Below the pieces are notes generated by a model. The model saw only the letters and a program-made list of their open reading frames with translations, made no database searches and was not told the DNA's origin. Shown in pieces: positions 12,114 through 26,120 of a stretch of DNA of 64,000 bases. The stretch's first letter is position 1. Each line of letters begins with the position of its first letter. Made by a program: the position numbers and the translations under genes. The stretch is from contig OU015490.1 of assembly GCA_907164885.2 (NCBI GenBank), positions 239,239,139 through 239,303,138 on the forward strand. The letters are read 5' to 3'. Source of the stretch: Dolomedes plantarius (Eukaryota; Arthropoda; Arachnida; Araneae; Dolomedidae).

Positions 12114-15100
12114 TATACTGATATTTTTTAAAAAATGATAAATTGGTTTCTCAAATGTTCCCTCAAATACAATAGCTGTCAATGTTGTATCATTGCCTTT
12201 ACATTTTTTTAAAATTAATTTTCAGTTTTCTCTCACAGAAGGATGTAACAATAGAAAAACAATTTTGAAATATAAAACAGATACTAATGAAAAACTGAAT
12301 AAAGACTTCACTTAACCAATGTTTTAAATTTAAAAGAGATACTAATTAAGGAAACAAAAAAAAACTGTAAGATAAATAAAATTTGCTTTATTTCAAATTT
12401 TATGAAATGTTACAACTTATCAGCATAAAGGCAAGTAGACAAAATGATTAAACTGTATTTTTAGAGCACACAATGACTTCTCAATCACAGATGAAGGAAA
12501 CAAGTTTGGCAATATATCAGTTTAATGTTAATACTTATTTGGTTTATTTGAAACTTACCAGACACTCTTTAGAATCTACACACTGCAATATGACATAGTA
12601 TTAACTTATAAGTATTTTTTTTTTCTTCAAAATTTTAAAGTGGAAGTCAAATTAGTGGCGAGTGCTACTTAATTGCTCGCAATCAACTTGAAAAAAAATC
12701 TAATATGAATGGCAGCCTTCAGAATGGTCACAAAACAGTGAAATTTTAATATCTGTAGACTGAAGTACTATATAATATATTCACAGTGCTGAGAAAATCT
12801 AATTGGTAATCTTGCCTTCAACTGTTATCTTAATGCAGCCTCATGAAAGTATAAGTTCAAATTAACAAGGATCTTGGTTTTTTTTCCTACTTGATAGCTG
12901 CTCATTCCTTCATAATATTCCAGTTTCATGTTTTATTATAAAACATGTTACAAAGTTAAAAAAAGCCAACAATTTGTCAGTATTATAACCAAAAACATTT
13001 TTCTGTTCAATTTTTAGCTGAACTTTTACCAGGTCAAAAATAATTCATTTTGGCATTCTCGAACAGTTATACGAATTCTCTTTTAATAAATTTTTCACTT
13101 CAATATTGAAGATTCTCTGTTCTCCATCATACCAGATATTTTATGCAAGTGATAAAGTAGCATTCACCAAATTTTTTATCAAAATTAGTATATATTATCC
13201 ATGTATACACAGGATTTTATATAAGCCTACCCGGTATCTACAGATACATATTTTATACTTCAGTTTTGATGTAATCAAATACCATTGGTTTATAATTTAA
13301 ACTCTACAGGCTATATTATTCCTCTTTTTGAATAATCATTACACAATATCATATAAATTGTTTTTTGGGGGAAATAGAAGCTGTCTATTAGCAAAGTAGA
13401 TTATAGCATTTATATTAACAACTGGAAATTTTCTATTTTATATTTAAAAATATTTTCTTTGTCTGTATATTTAAAATTATAACAACTAACAGAATAACCT
13501 GTGTATATTTAATTGAAAAGCATTTGTTAGAAAGATATAAAAATTTTAAAGATGAAATAAGTTTTTATATGGAATAATTTAAAAGCAACAAAATTGAAAA
13601 GTATAATATGCACTAACTCTAAATTTTTATTATGATTTTAATCACCTAGAGTTAATCACCTAAGCAAATCTAAGTACTGCTCTAATTTAAAAATATTTTT
13701 GTTTCTGAAATACTTTATATAATTATCTGCAGGCCAGTTAGATAAATTATTAATAATTTGAAATCTCTCCAATTTCTTTTTTTAAAAAATTACATCAAAG
13801 ATATCTTTCATAAAAATATTCTTGCACAAAATCAAAATATAATATTTTGTCACAGCAGTGTGCGTAGAAAAGGTGGCAGATTTCATAGCAAAAACTCTCA
13901 CAAAAACCTTACAGATAAGTTCAACTTTGATATAAATAGTACACACCCATTTAAAATTTGAGCATTAAAATATCTTTTAGGAGAGACGGTTTCTACAATT
14001 ATGTGAAATTCTGCAAGGTTTTTGAAGTGTTGGGATGGCATTAGCAGTAAAACAACTACAGTTTATATACAATACTATTTACACAAATATACATAAATAT
14101 ACATTCAGATAGGTTCTATGCTAAAAAAGGACTGAATTTTTTCAAGGGGAAATATCCCTACATGCTGTTCTCACCCTTTTCATCTTGGATGCAGAAATGT
14201 AGTTAACTATAACATGTTTACAGTAAATTTTCAAAAGATTAAAAAGTTTCATATAATGAGAAAAAAAATCACATTCTGCTGATGACTGCACTGAAAATCT
14301 TTTTTACTTAGTAAAAAATCTGAGTCTTATTTGTATGTCAATATTTTTAAAATGTGCAGCTGAAGTTTCTTTATAAAATAGATTCAAATAAACTACATCA
14401 AAACAAACGGGCTGAAAGCAGAATGTAAAACTTAAAAGTTTCATTGAAAATAGAATATCTCATACAGAAAACTGAGTTGAATGAAGTGGCTATTATTTGC
14501 CTACCTTTCATGGGCACTTCTTTGCTAAAATCTTCTCAAATTAATCACCATATTAGTATAAAAAAGTAATATGTGATACCATTTTTGAAAACTGAAGTTT
14601 TTAAAAGACATTCATAAAAATTAATCTGAAAAAATAATACAGTTAATATTAAATTCATTCTAAAAGTTGATTTTACTTATTTAAAAATAAATAATTACTC
14701 ATAGATAACATTTTGTATTTTGGCATTTCACTTTTTAGCAGCACAAATACTTAAAAAGCCAAATGAACAACAGCTAACATGCTAGACCTAGATTAAGGGT
14801 TTATATTAAATAAAAACAGTGATCAATACTGGAAGACAAAAATAAATAGATACCCTTAATACTGACTTAGGATTTATGGACAAGGATGAGGGCTCTATTT
14901 TTGGCACTAGACAGTTCTACATGACAATCACTTATTAGCTTTAACTTATTTCTGGATTCAAGATCATAGGATCAAAACCAATAGCAAACTTTAATATATA
15001 ATAGTAATAGAACAATGATTAGTGGAAGAATCAGATTTTAAATTTTTTTAGAAAGTGCACAAAGTGAAGGAAGTACACTGCATCTAGAAAAGTGCTATTT

Positions 15101-15638
15101 ATCTTATTTATATATTACTATGTAATAGAGGATTATTTACATGTAGCATAGAGTTTTTTTGACAAGTTCCACAAATAAAGTTTTATCCTTTTCCTCAATT
15201 TATAATTATTTTTAATAAGCTTTTCATAAACATAATTATTACAAATTAATAAAATTGTACAATACTTAAATGCATATGTATATTACTTTAAAATCAAATT
15301 ACAAAAAGCTGAATTAAGTGTATATATCACTTGTTTTACACAAATTTAAAAACAATTTTGTAATTTCATTGACTGTATACCACATGCAATAAGAAACTGT
15401 TCTCTAAAATCTACCAGCTACATATTTAGATACCTGTTGAGCTACATTACTTTGTTACTATTATGAGTACTTTTAAGTATAGTTCATTGGCAAGTAAGCC
15501 TTGTCAAAATTAAGGAAATTATGTGGAAGATATTTAAATGCAGCATTTGTCAAATATCTACTGCAAAAACACAATAAAGGCAAATACATCTAATTATTGA
15601 TTGTAAGAGAATTAAGCTTGCTGAGATATGAGAGTCAT
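12114..15638. other. Convergent intergenic region (PAN2 / YjbQ-like)
   Basis: The two neighbouring genes end towards each other here. The DNA is AT-rich, with no reading frame or repeat that I can name. It presumably contains the 3' UTR of the minus-strand YjbQ-like gene, but I could not fix its polyadenylation site. Confidence 0.4.
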
Positions 15639-18600
15639 TCAATCTTTCAAAGCACCATTGATTGTAACCATCATTTTTCTGGAACCTAAAAAGAAAGAAG
15701 AATTTCTAATAATGGGTATCAAAATTTCTAGTATCATAACATGAATCTGACTGATTTCCCATATAAAATGATCAACCCTCTTAACTGACAAAAAATATTG
15801 TAATTTTGGACTTTTCTACCTTCACTCTACTATAACCCCATCTCTCCTTGCAGTTTGAGAATAAACTGAACTAAAGGACTGATTACAGGGCAAGTTTTTC
15901 TACTGGATCCCAGTTTATTAAAGCCAATATGAGTCTCTAGAGCTGACAGGCCAAAAGACTACTACCCCCTTATCTCTAACCATCAGGCTTGAACCAAACT
16001 GAGACAGTATGCCCATGAAAGCATATTCCTTTGTTTGTATGAGATCAGCTAAAGAAAAAGGAAGGGGAGGAGGGGTGTAAACAGGTGTTCAAAATTTTCC
16101 TGGGTGTTTAAAATTTGATAACAAGGCAGTTTTTAAATTTTTAAAGAAAATTTCAGGTTTTATCAAGATTAATCAAAAATAAGTATTTCTAAGAAATGTG
16201 GGAGTCGAAAAATCTTTAAAAGTACCTAACTTTTGATTTCCTTGATTTAAAAAAAAAAAAAAAATACTTTAAAAAAAATTTCTCTGACTCATCTATAATG
16301 TTAAGTTCTTGGACACTCACCAAACTCCTACCTTCTGTTTCCCTCTTCTCTCGGCTACACTTTAAAACAATAAATTTTAAAATCTTTGGACACAATTTTT
16401 AATAGCGTTAAATTTTCAGTTTTAGAAAGAAAAGAAAGAAAACTCACCAGCTCTATTTCTGTGCTCACATAACCACACTCCTTGCCAACTACCCAAATTT
16501 AATTGGCCATCAGTAATAGGAATAGTTAAATTAGATCCAAGAAAACAGGCCTTGATGTGAGCTGGCTATGGATTAAATATTAAGTTTAAAAAGTTATATT
16601 CATGAACATAACAAGCAATAAAAGAAATACCTTTCTTATGAGTAAAATTTATTTTATCAATTCTTTTAGCCTTAAATATCAATATCTAATAAGTACCAAA
16701 ATCTAGCCTGATCAAACAATATAAAAAATTGTTAAAAAATAAATCTTTAGCAAATATTCCTATAAAATATAATATCTTTTTTCTAATTACCTGAACTGAA
16801 AAAAAATTACATTAATCATTTTTTCAATCATAAAGCGAAAAGTGCATTAAAACTGGTTGGGAGTCATGAAAATATAAAAAGTACAGAGTAAAGAGATCAT
16901 AAATGTTCAGCTTTAATCACGAATCAAAATTTTTAGGAACCAAATTTATTTTGGTTTTAGTCATTCATATAATAGATATATTTTGTTAAGGTTAATGTTC
17001 AGCTGAATTAAAAACAAAATATTAGCTTACCATATCATCTGGACCTTCACAAGAATGTTTAAATGGAGTACTCTGAAATTTTAAGAGAGAAACTTACATT
17101 TCTTATACTGCAGTAATAAACTTTAATATAAATATCAATGAATGTTCCAACACAATATGATAATATCAACATGAACACTAGTTTTTTAACATGAGCTAAA
17201 TGTTAGTGATCTATTATTGATTATAATATTAATATTTATATTACTAATTTGAATCTAATAATTCAAATTGTCAAAGAATATTAAGTCCATAATTAATAAA
17301 ATAATATGAACTAACAAATTTACTGTTCATATGATATAAATTTAAGGCAGGAAGGAAAAGTCTTTATAACTTTTACATAGTGGTGAGAGGGCACTTATAA
17401 GCACAGAAACCTTTTATATAATGCAGATGAAATGCAAAGTTAAAAAAATATATTAATAAACCTTATAGATATCAGTGTATCAAAAATAAAATAGAAAATA
17501 CTTATCTTGTGTTTAGAAAATCACTCTTGAACATAAAAAAAAGGATGGAAAATATAATTTTATATAAGTTGAAATTGGAATTTAAAACAACGCCAATGCA
17601 AAAATAATTGAAGTTTAATAACAGAGGTCTCTTTCTCAGGAAAGTACATAAATATTATCATTAAAGAAAACCTTGTTTCTGTATCTACAGGTATGATCCT
17701 TTGTGTATGGGGGGGGGAGGGGGGGGGGACCTACTTTGGCATGAGAAAAAACTCTTCAAAGATTATACCTACCAAAAAAATCTTACTAAATAACAATGTT
17801 AGTTGCAACAGAGATTTACTGCCTGTACATCAAGTTTTCTTTCTGCCACCTTCATGTTTTAAATTTCAGTTCCTATTTCCTTAAACTAAGCTACTTTAAT
17901 AAAGAGTGGGAACTGAGACTTTAAGTGAAAAAACTTTGTATTAAAGACCATTACTCATATTTGTTATAGTTAATGTAGGTGTTGCCATAATCTGTGACAT
18001 GCAAGATTTTTCTCCATTTTTGTTACTTTAAATATACGTATTAATACATAGAGGGAGTAGGAAGAAAATCTGCATTATTAAGAAAAAGATTATCAAGAGT
18101 GCATTATATAAATATATTAACCCAGAATTTCTTTATACCTTAAGATGTGTTGATTCCTGTGTCAGATAAAAAAACTATGTAATAATCATGTAAAACTTTA
18201 ATGTGTCATTTATGAATTAATAAGTAAATATAAAATATTAAACTACTTCAAACAAACATTGTTTTTAATAAAAACAAGGAAATAAGCCTAGCAATAATAA
18301 ATACTTACTTCAGGTACAAGTTCTGTCAAAAAAGTTTCCATATCATCCCTGAAAAAGAATACAAATTATAATTTATAAGCATTCAAATCTAATTTTTTAT
18401 CTTCAGCATTAAAACAATAATCACATACAGTGGTACCTTGACTTACGAGTTTAATTCATTCCATGACAGAGCTCGTAACTCGAAATACTCTTATCAATTT
18501 TCCCCATTGAAATGAATGGAAATGCCATTAATTCGTTCTGGGCTCCCCCCCCCCAAACACAGTAATTCTTGGTTACATGTTTTTAAATAAGAAAAATGTC

Positions 18601-20367
18601 CTTATAAATCATGAACGTTGTATAAAAATGCAATACAATAGAGTGTATGGCAATAAACTTGTTTTATTAAGTGTAATGTACAACATTTACCTTGGAGATC
18701 AGACTTGAAGATGCTGATGAAAGAGGAGGAGAAAAGCTGAACTGAAAAATTAAATCTTATTCGTTGAATTTTGATCTTTTTGCCACATTTTCATCGCTTT
18801 CGCTTTTATTATGAGCTACCCTCTTAAAGTGAGACACGGAAGCAGAGTGATTGTTGCATCATTCACTGGGATGTAATGTCCAAATTCCTCTTTCTGATAA
18901 TCCAAAGATCGTTTTCTCAGAATCCGTAGAAGGAGGAGAACTTGCGACTCTAGGACCAAGGTCATCCTATCCCCTAGAACCCATGGCAAGTACCAGTATG
19001 GGGGAGGGAATTGAAGCTATCTCTCTGTAAGAGGGAAGACGCTGTTCGGTTTCGGAGGACGAATGAAGTGTGGACAGAGTGAGCCGCCCCGGGTGATAAT
19101 TGATGAGTGTTAATCTCTAGGTTTTAGACTGGATAGTAGTCTTAGAATAATAAGTATACAATTGTATAATAATTGTACATAAAGGTTGTAAAGATTATAT
19201 GCTTCTCGTGTTTTCATTTGATGAGCACATGGCATTCGCTGCGCAAACTAGCTGTCGGGTATTCTGAAGCTTGCTCGTAACTCGATGCAAAAAATCTGCC
19301 GAGAGAATGCTCGTATCTTGAAAAACTCTTAAGTCGAGGTACCACTGTATTATGAAGGTGGGGAAATAAAAAGTAAACATAAACTATCTTAAAACGATTA
19401 GGGGAAAAAAAAGGTACAAAATTGAATATCAAATTTATGCATAACTATATAGTAGAAAGAAAGTTCTCTTTAAAAGGTCCTTGACTCACGTGTCATAACT
19501 TACACTTGAGTTATAGCTAAAAAACTTTTTTTTTAAATAATTAAAAAAAAAAAAAAAAAAAGATGTTAGAAGGGATTTAACTCTTAGAAAACCAGCATGA
19601 TTACTTGGTGCTAACAACACTCTTTAAAAAGAAATCTGGCAGAAGATTAATTTTTATAGTTAAAAATATATATAGAAGTAGAAACATAAATCTCAGAAAT
19701 GCTTAATATTTATGAACACATTTTAATGTTTCTTTTTAGAAACTATAAAATATTAATCATCAAGCAAATAATATGAATTAAAGATAGTAAAAACAATTTT
19801 CAAACTAATTTCACTTATTTTTCCCAATTTCCTGATTTACTGGTCATAGTCAGATAATACTATTACAAAAAAATAAAGGGTACATAAAATCTAGGCAAAA
19901 CTTAGCATTCATATACAGAATTTTATAGAAATATTTGTACACAGAGAATGGGAGAACTGAAATTTTAAATGTAATAAAGTTATTAGGTCTATAATCAGGC
20001 AAGAGGTGTTAATTCTTGGCTTTAAGTGATTGACGTAATGAACATCAAAGATTTTGAACCATGGAAATCAATCTGGCGCTGTGATACAAGAATGTCCTTC
20101 ATTACTAAAATTTATTCAATAAAAAGGAATATTAGGCTTCATTTATTATACCTTTAATATTGTGGACACCATTGAATCAACTTACAAATTATGTATCTGC
20201 TCAGTAGATTTTTACTTTTAAGTACACAAAGAAGGAATCAATAATGTGCTTTTAATGAATGTGCTGAATCTACTTTACTGTACTGAACTTTTTTCAGACA
20301 AATGCAAGCAAAATTAACAATAATTAGATTAAAAGGATAATTTTTAAAAATTTATGATGGGTTTTTA

Positions 20368-20457
<90 letters not shown>

Positions 20458-20575
20458 TGAATATTTCAATACAGGCAAATTTGAATATTGCATTACATGC
20501 TAAAAAAGTTTTTTAAAAATACAAGAATCTTCATTGTGATAGATGTATTAACTTATCACTTTCCAAATGGTATAA

Positions 20576-20624
<49 letters not shown>

Positions 20625-23483
20625 TTAATATAGAACATAGTCTTACCTAACGTCAGGGTCCCAGTTCTAAAATAAAATGAAAAATAAAATATACAAATTA
20701 TCTAAAAGATGGTTCAGTAAATTATGACATGTTAGAAAATAAAATTTAAAAATTAAATTTGCCATTCATTAAGTTGTTTCTACTTATTATACATGAAAAA
20801 GAGACAAACTTATAATTCCCTCTTTAATTAGATTTTAAAATGCAAAATGAAGTTACTTATTAATATGCATACTTGGGGAAAAGATATTTTATATCTTAAT
20901 ACACCATTATCAATTAACTTATTTTCCTCTGTAAGTATGCATATCTTATAAGTTATGCAAAGAGACCACTATACAAAGACTACAATCAGGTATGATAGAT
21001 AAACACGCTGTTTACATAGAACTACGGAGTTTACACTAATGTAATTTATTTAACAAATAAAAACTTGAAATTTCAATTGCTATACATGTAATTCATTAGA
21101 CCAATACAATACTGATTAATGGAGGAAAAGAAAAGTAACTCCTCTAAAGGTAAATACACTAAAAACCAATTATTATAACCCAGAGTCAAACTTGCTGTGG
21201 GAGTCAAATTGACTTCCTATCTCAAAAACTGCCAAGTCAAAATTAAGAAAATAGGAGTCAAATTTGTGAATCAGTATTAAAATTGAGCATATCTGTTTAT
21301 ATTGAATATAGAAATACTGACAGATAAATTTATAGAAGGGATGATTATAATGAGTTGAATTTGACTTCATCCATACAAACTAAGAGTCAAATTTTTTAAA
21401 GAAAACACAAATTTACACAGCAAATGTGAGTGAAGTGCTAACTCTAAAAATGCATCCAAGTGTGAAGATGACATTAACTATGACATAGTATAATTATGAC
21501 ACAAAAGAATTTTTAGAAGGTATGTTATACTGGTATATTTGGTATGGTAACAAAAAATCTTATGAATGATTAAAATGTAACTAACAAATCTCACGGTAAA
21601 ATTATGTTAGCTAGATTTAACACATAAAAAAATTAAGCCAGAATTCCACATTAAAAATTCTTCATAAATAGTTTGCTCTAGACTTTTTAAAAGTAGATAT
21701 TTAACAAAATGAAACCTCGAACTGGACTTCTGCTTTAGGGTGAACAAGTTCAATTCAAAACAAAGATAACCCAATATCCTGCATTATACTTAACTATCAT
21801 TTAATTAACTGTTATTGGATCATTAATGTGTGCTGTAAGAATCATTAACCTTTCATAAACAATGTCATGTCTGTAATTTCCAGAGCTGGACATTACAGAC
21901 TACAGCATATCCAGCTAAATACACTTCCAGAAATTATTAAATATGTTCAACCACTTCCAAAAAACAAAAAAACATACATTAAATATATTAATTAGACAAA
22001 TTATTCATATAAAATAAAATGCAAATGAATATGCCCTGCTAATTAAAAAATTATTTTTAGATTACACAACATTTAAAAAAAAATTTAATTAAATGAGGAA
22101 CTACTGTGAACAAACACACTGTATGTATAATTTCATATTTTAAAGGATAAATTTAATAATTTTGGGGTACTTTCTAAAAGCCAGTGCTATTTTCTGCTAA
22201 AATTTAGAAAAGGGATAGTCATTCGTTTTAATTTAGATTAGCATAATACAAGGAGATGAGATGTAATTATTTTTTTAATTAGATATGCATAAACAAGTTG
22301 ATAACTTAAAAAAAAAAACCAAAAAAAGTACATTTTATACATGTTTTTTCTAGTTTAATACACTTCTAAGCATTATCATACACAGCTCTGTCTAGCTATG
22401 GAGTTCAAAATGTCCAGTCAACTTAGTCACGGGAATATTTCAATCGAAAATTATACTCATATATATATATTAAAAAGTTAAGAATAGCTGCAGTAGTAGA
22501 GGGTTTAACAAATACTTTGATATTACTATATTAATAGCTAATGTTCCAATTATGTTATTTTGGCAGGGTGATGCACTCTGCCCCTTTAATATCAGCACCA
22601 TACCTGGCTGCCTTTTTTTTAAAAAAAACCTTAACTAATGTCCTGTTCATCTCCCAAAACACTCCCATTTTACAAGTTAAGCATATTTCTACAACAAACA
22701 ATTGAATGCCTTAAATATAATATTTATAAACATGGACATTTTATGAATTATTTCACATAGTTTAAAATGCTAACTTCCTTATGTTTAAAACTAAGTATTT
22801 ACATTAATGAGAGCCAAAAATTAATGTATTTTTAACTAGCAATGAATTCCGAATAACTTTTAAATGGTGAAAACAATTATCAGCAATTTGAAGACACATA
22901 AATATGATTCACAGAATTGTATATACTCTTAAAACTAAATATTTCATTGCTAATGTTACGAAAACTATAAGCAATCTTTAGAAAATTGATGAGAATTTAT
23001 TAAGAATCTCACTAACCAAATGCTCAAACTGGTACTTTCGTGAATTACTATATTATTTCTGTATGACTATTGATGAAATTCAATGACTCAAAATCCTGTA
23101 GTAATAAGCTATGCCACCGGAAACAAAATTGCGCTTAATTTAGAGTGGCAAACAAGACATTAATTTTATAAAATGTTTCATCTTACCTCATTTAATGCCA
23201 AACTAGCTGACGTATGCATGACTGAAGAAAGTATTAATTAGATTAATTAAATTCAATAATAAAATGCAGTATTTTATTTAGATGCGCTAATATTTTTCTA
23301 TCACTTACTTTCAATATGCAAAAGACCAATCGAAAACCTTGCTATTTCTGGAACTTGCTTTAAAATCTCATCTGTTATTAAATGGCATCCTCTAAGTACC
23401 GGTCGAATATTTATTTTCTTTTGAAACCAGGCCGACCCAAATTTAAACCCCGAATTATCAGCAGATACATTTGATCGAGACAT
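15639..23483 (-). CDS. YjbQ/UPF0047-family protein, complete seven-exon gene
   Basis: The exons, in transcription order, are 23309-23483, 23187-23221, 20647-20666, 18309-18348, 17031-17072, 16448-16565 and 15639-15685. All introns are GT/AG, and the spliced frame is 477 nt (158 residues plus stop). The start chosen is ATG 23483 (MSRSN); an in-frame TTG lies upstream but no ATG is needed. Family landmarks appear in order: WFQKKINIRP and RGCHLITDEILKQVPE in exon 1; MHTSASLALNE in exon 2; NWDPDVR in exon 3; RDDMETFLTELVPE in exon 4; HSCEGPDDM in exon 5; PAHIKACFLGSNLTIPI and LGSWQGVWLCEHRNRAG in exon 6; and a final beta strand SRKMMVTI in exon 7. Bacterial homologues such as YjbQ are small trimeric proteins, some with weak thiamine-phosphate synthase activity; the role in animals is not established. 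The third exon is only 20 nt. Introns hold a Tigger-like MITE and two (TA)n tracts. The gene is head-to-head with ATP synthase subunit c. Confidence 0.9.
18428..19347. mobile_element. Tigger/pogo-type element without transposase
   Basis: The terminal inverted repeats CAGTGGTACCTTGACTTACG and (complement of the right end) CAGTGGTACCTCGACTTAAG are flanked by TA (18426-18427 and 19348-19349). Subterminal blocks such as 'cgtaactcga' recur near both ends. At 920 bp it is too long for a typical MITE, but I see no transposase motif in the GC-richer centre. It sits in the intron between exons 3 and 4 of the YjbQ-like gene. Confidence 0.8.
20373..20454. repeat. (TA)n microsatellite
   Basis: About 40 uninterrupted TA units lie in an intron of the YjbQ-like gene, about 190 bp downstream of the 20-nt micro-exon in the direction of transcription. 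Confidence 0.98.
20578..20619. repeat. (TA)n microsatellite
   Basis: About 20 TA units lie in the same intron, only about 27 bp from the donor site of the 20-nt exon. Confidence 0.97.
20647..20666 (-). CDS. 20-nt micro-exon (exon 3) of the YjbQ-like gene
   Basis: The exon encodes N-W-D-P-D-V plus two bases of an Arg codon. It is bounded by acceptor ttattttag and donor gtaaga. It bridges phase 0 (exon 2) to phase 2 (exon 4), so skipping it would shift the frame. The encoded NWDPDVRDDM stretch matches the conserved N-x-D-P-D-V-R region of the family, which confirms it is real coding sequence. Confidence 0.88.
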
Positions 23484-24665
<1,182 letters not shown>

Positions 24666-26120
24666 TTTGCGAAATTATAGACACTTGATTTATATTAACA
24701 ATATCAATTCAAATGTTATCAATAGATCAGCCTGTAATTGGTGTAATAAATTAAATGTTTAGTACAGTTTTTGTTGTATTTATTTATGTTAAAGTGAATG
24801 TGTCTATTTACTTTCCTTGGAACAGCCTTTTATATTTTTAAAAGGATATCCGGCACATCTGAAGGTCACCTTTAGTTTGATATCACATCAGTAATAAGTT
24901 GTTAAGTAATTTGTTCATTTTGAAGGTAGTATAGGGTACAGAATCACTGATTCTTTAGTTCCGATCATCTTGCTAATCGGTTAACAGTGTAATAATTCCT
25001 TAACTTTCTTGGCGAAATTAGTATGTATGTATATTTAACATGCCATCTCGTTACATCCAGCATTTTATGTGAAAAATGCATGCTGAGTACAATCCTTCAA
25101 TACTGTACTTTACTAATATTGTGCAAGAAAATCATGTCTAGCACTAAATGTTCATGGGTTTTGTAGAAAAGTTCACTCGGTTATATTTGACCACCAGCAA
25201 AGTTTCTCTGGAACCTATAAAGGCCAGACTTATTTTAAAACCACCCTTGGAAGAAATATTAATTCCTCCTAATTTAATAACCATCTCATGATACTGATTT
25301 TGATAAATTTTTGCCTCAAACTTTCAAGGTTCTGTGTGGAATATTTCATAGATTTAAGATTTTTAAATTTGTTTTAGCTGCCTTGTATACTTTTTAAAAT
25401 TATAAACTAAATTTTTCCCTTGGTGTCAGTTTTCTGTTAAATTATGTTATATGCCTGCAGTATTCATTGTGAAGTTTTTGAATTGGCATGTCAATTTCTG
25501 CTGAAATAAATTCTATCACAATGAAATGATCTTAAATTGTAAGATTAAAATATGTAAGTATTCAAACTGTGTAGGGATTATGTTCATTAAAGCAGGATAT
25601 GTCATCAAGTTGAAAGGTTTAAAAAATATAGAAGATTAAGCCCTGATATCATCTTAAATCACCAACTGATCTCCGATCAGTAATTAGCAGAATAATATAC
25701 TATAAAAAAAAGTTGAGTATGGGATTGTGGAAGGCTTTAGTCAGAGCTTGGTTGTGAAAATATCAATGTCAGTGATTTAAATCAGTTACATGGAAAAAAA
25801 ATTGTTTCACATGATTTAATCACCTTGAATTTAAAACTTGCACATGTTTGTGGACTGTTAAATTTAATTACCTTATTTAACACTTCTGTTGTAGAGAGAA
25901 ATTATATACGTGTCAGAGAAAAGACTTTGAAGTTCTGCTATTGTATAATTTCTATTGTGAACACGTGTATGAGATCAGTTGGTCACTAAGTGGATTTTTT
26001 TTTTTTGGCCATATTTGTTTACTCCAGCCCCCATGTGACAAATTCTTACCCCACCATCTTTCTTAATCAAATGACTGTATTTAGAACTTTGCTGATAAAA
26101 AGTAACTTGCAAATTGTTTA
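24666..26120 (+). other. 3' UTR and flank of ATP synthase c gene
   Basis: The nearest AATAAA is 80 bp after the stop codon, and another lies near 25505. No coding frame or named repeat is seen up to the start of the long inverted repeat at 26121. Confidence 0.4.
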
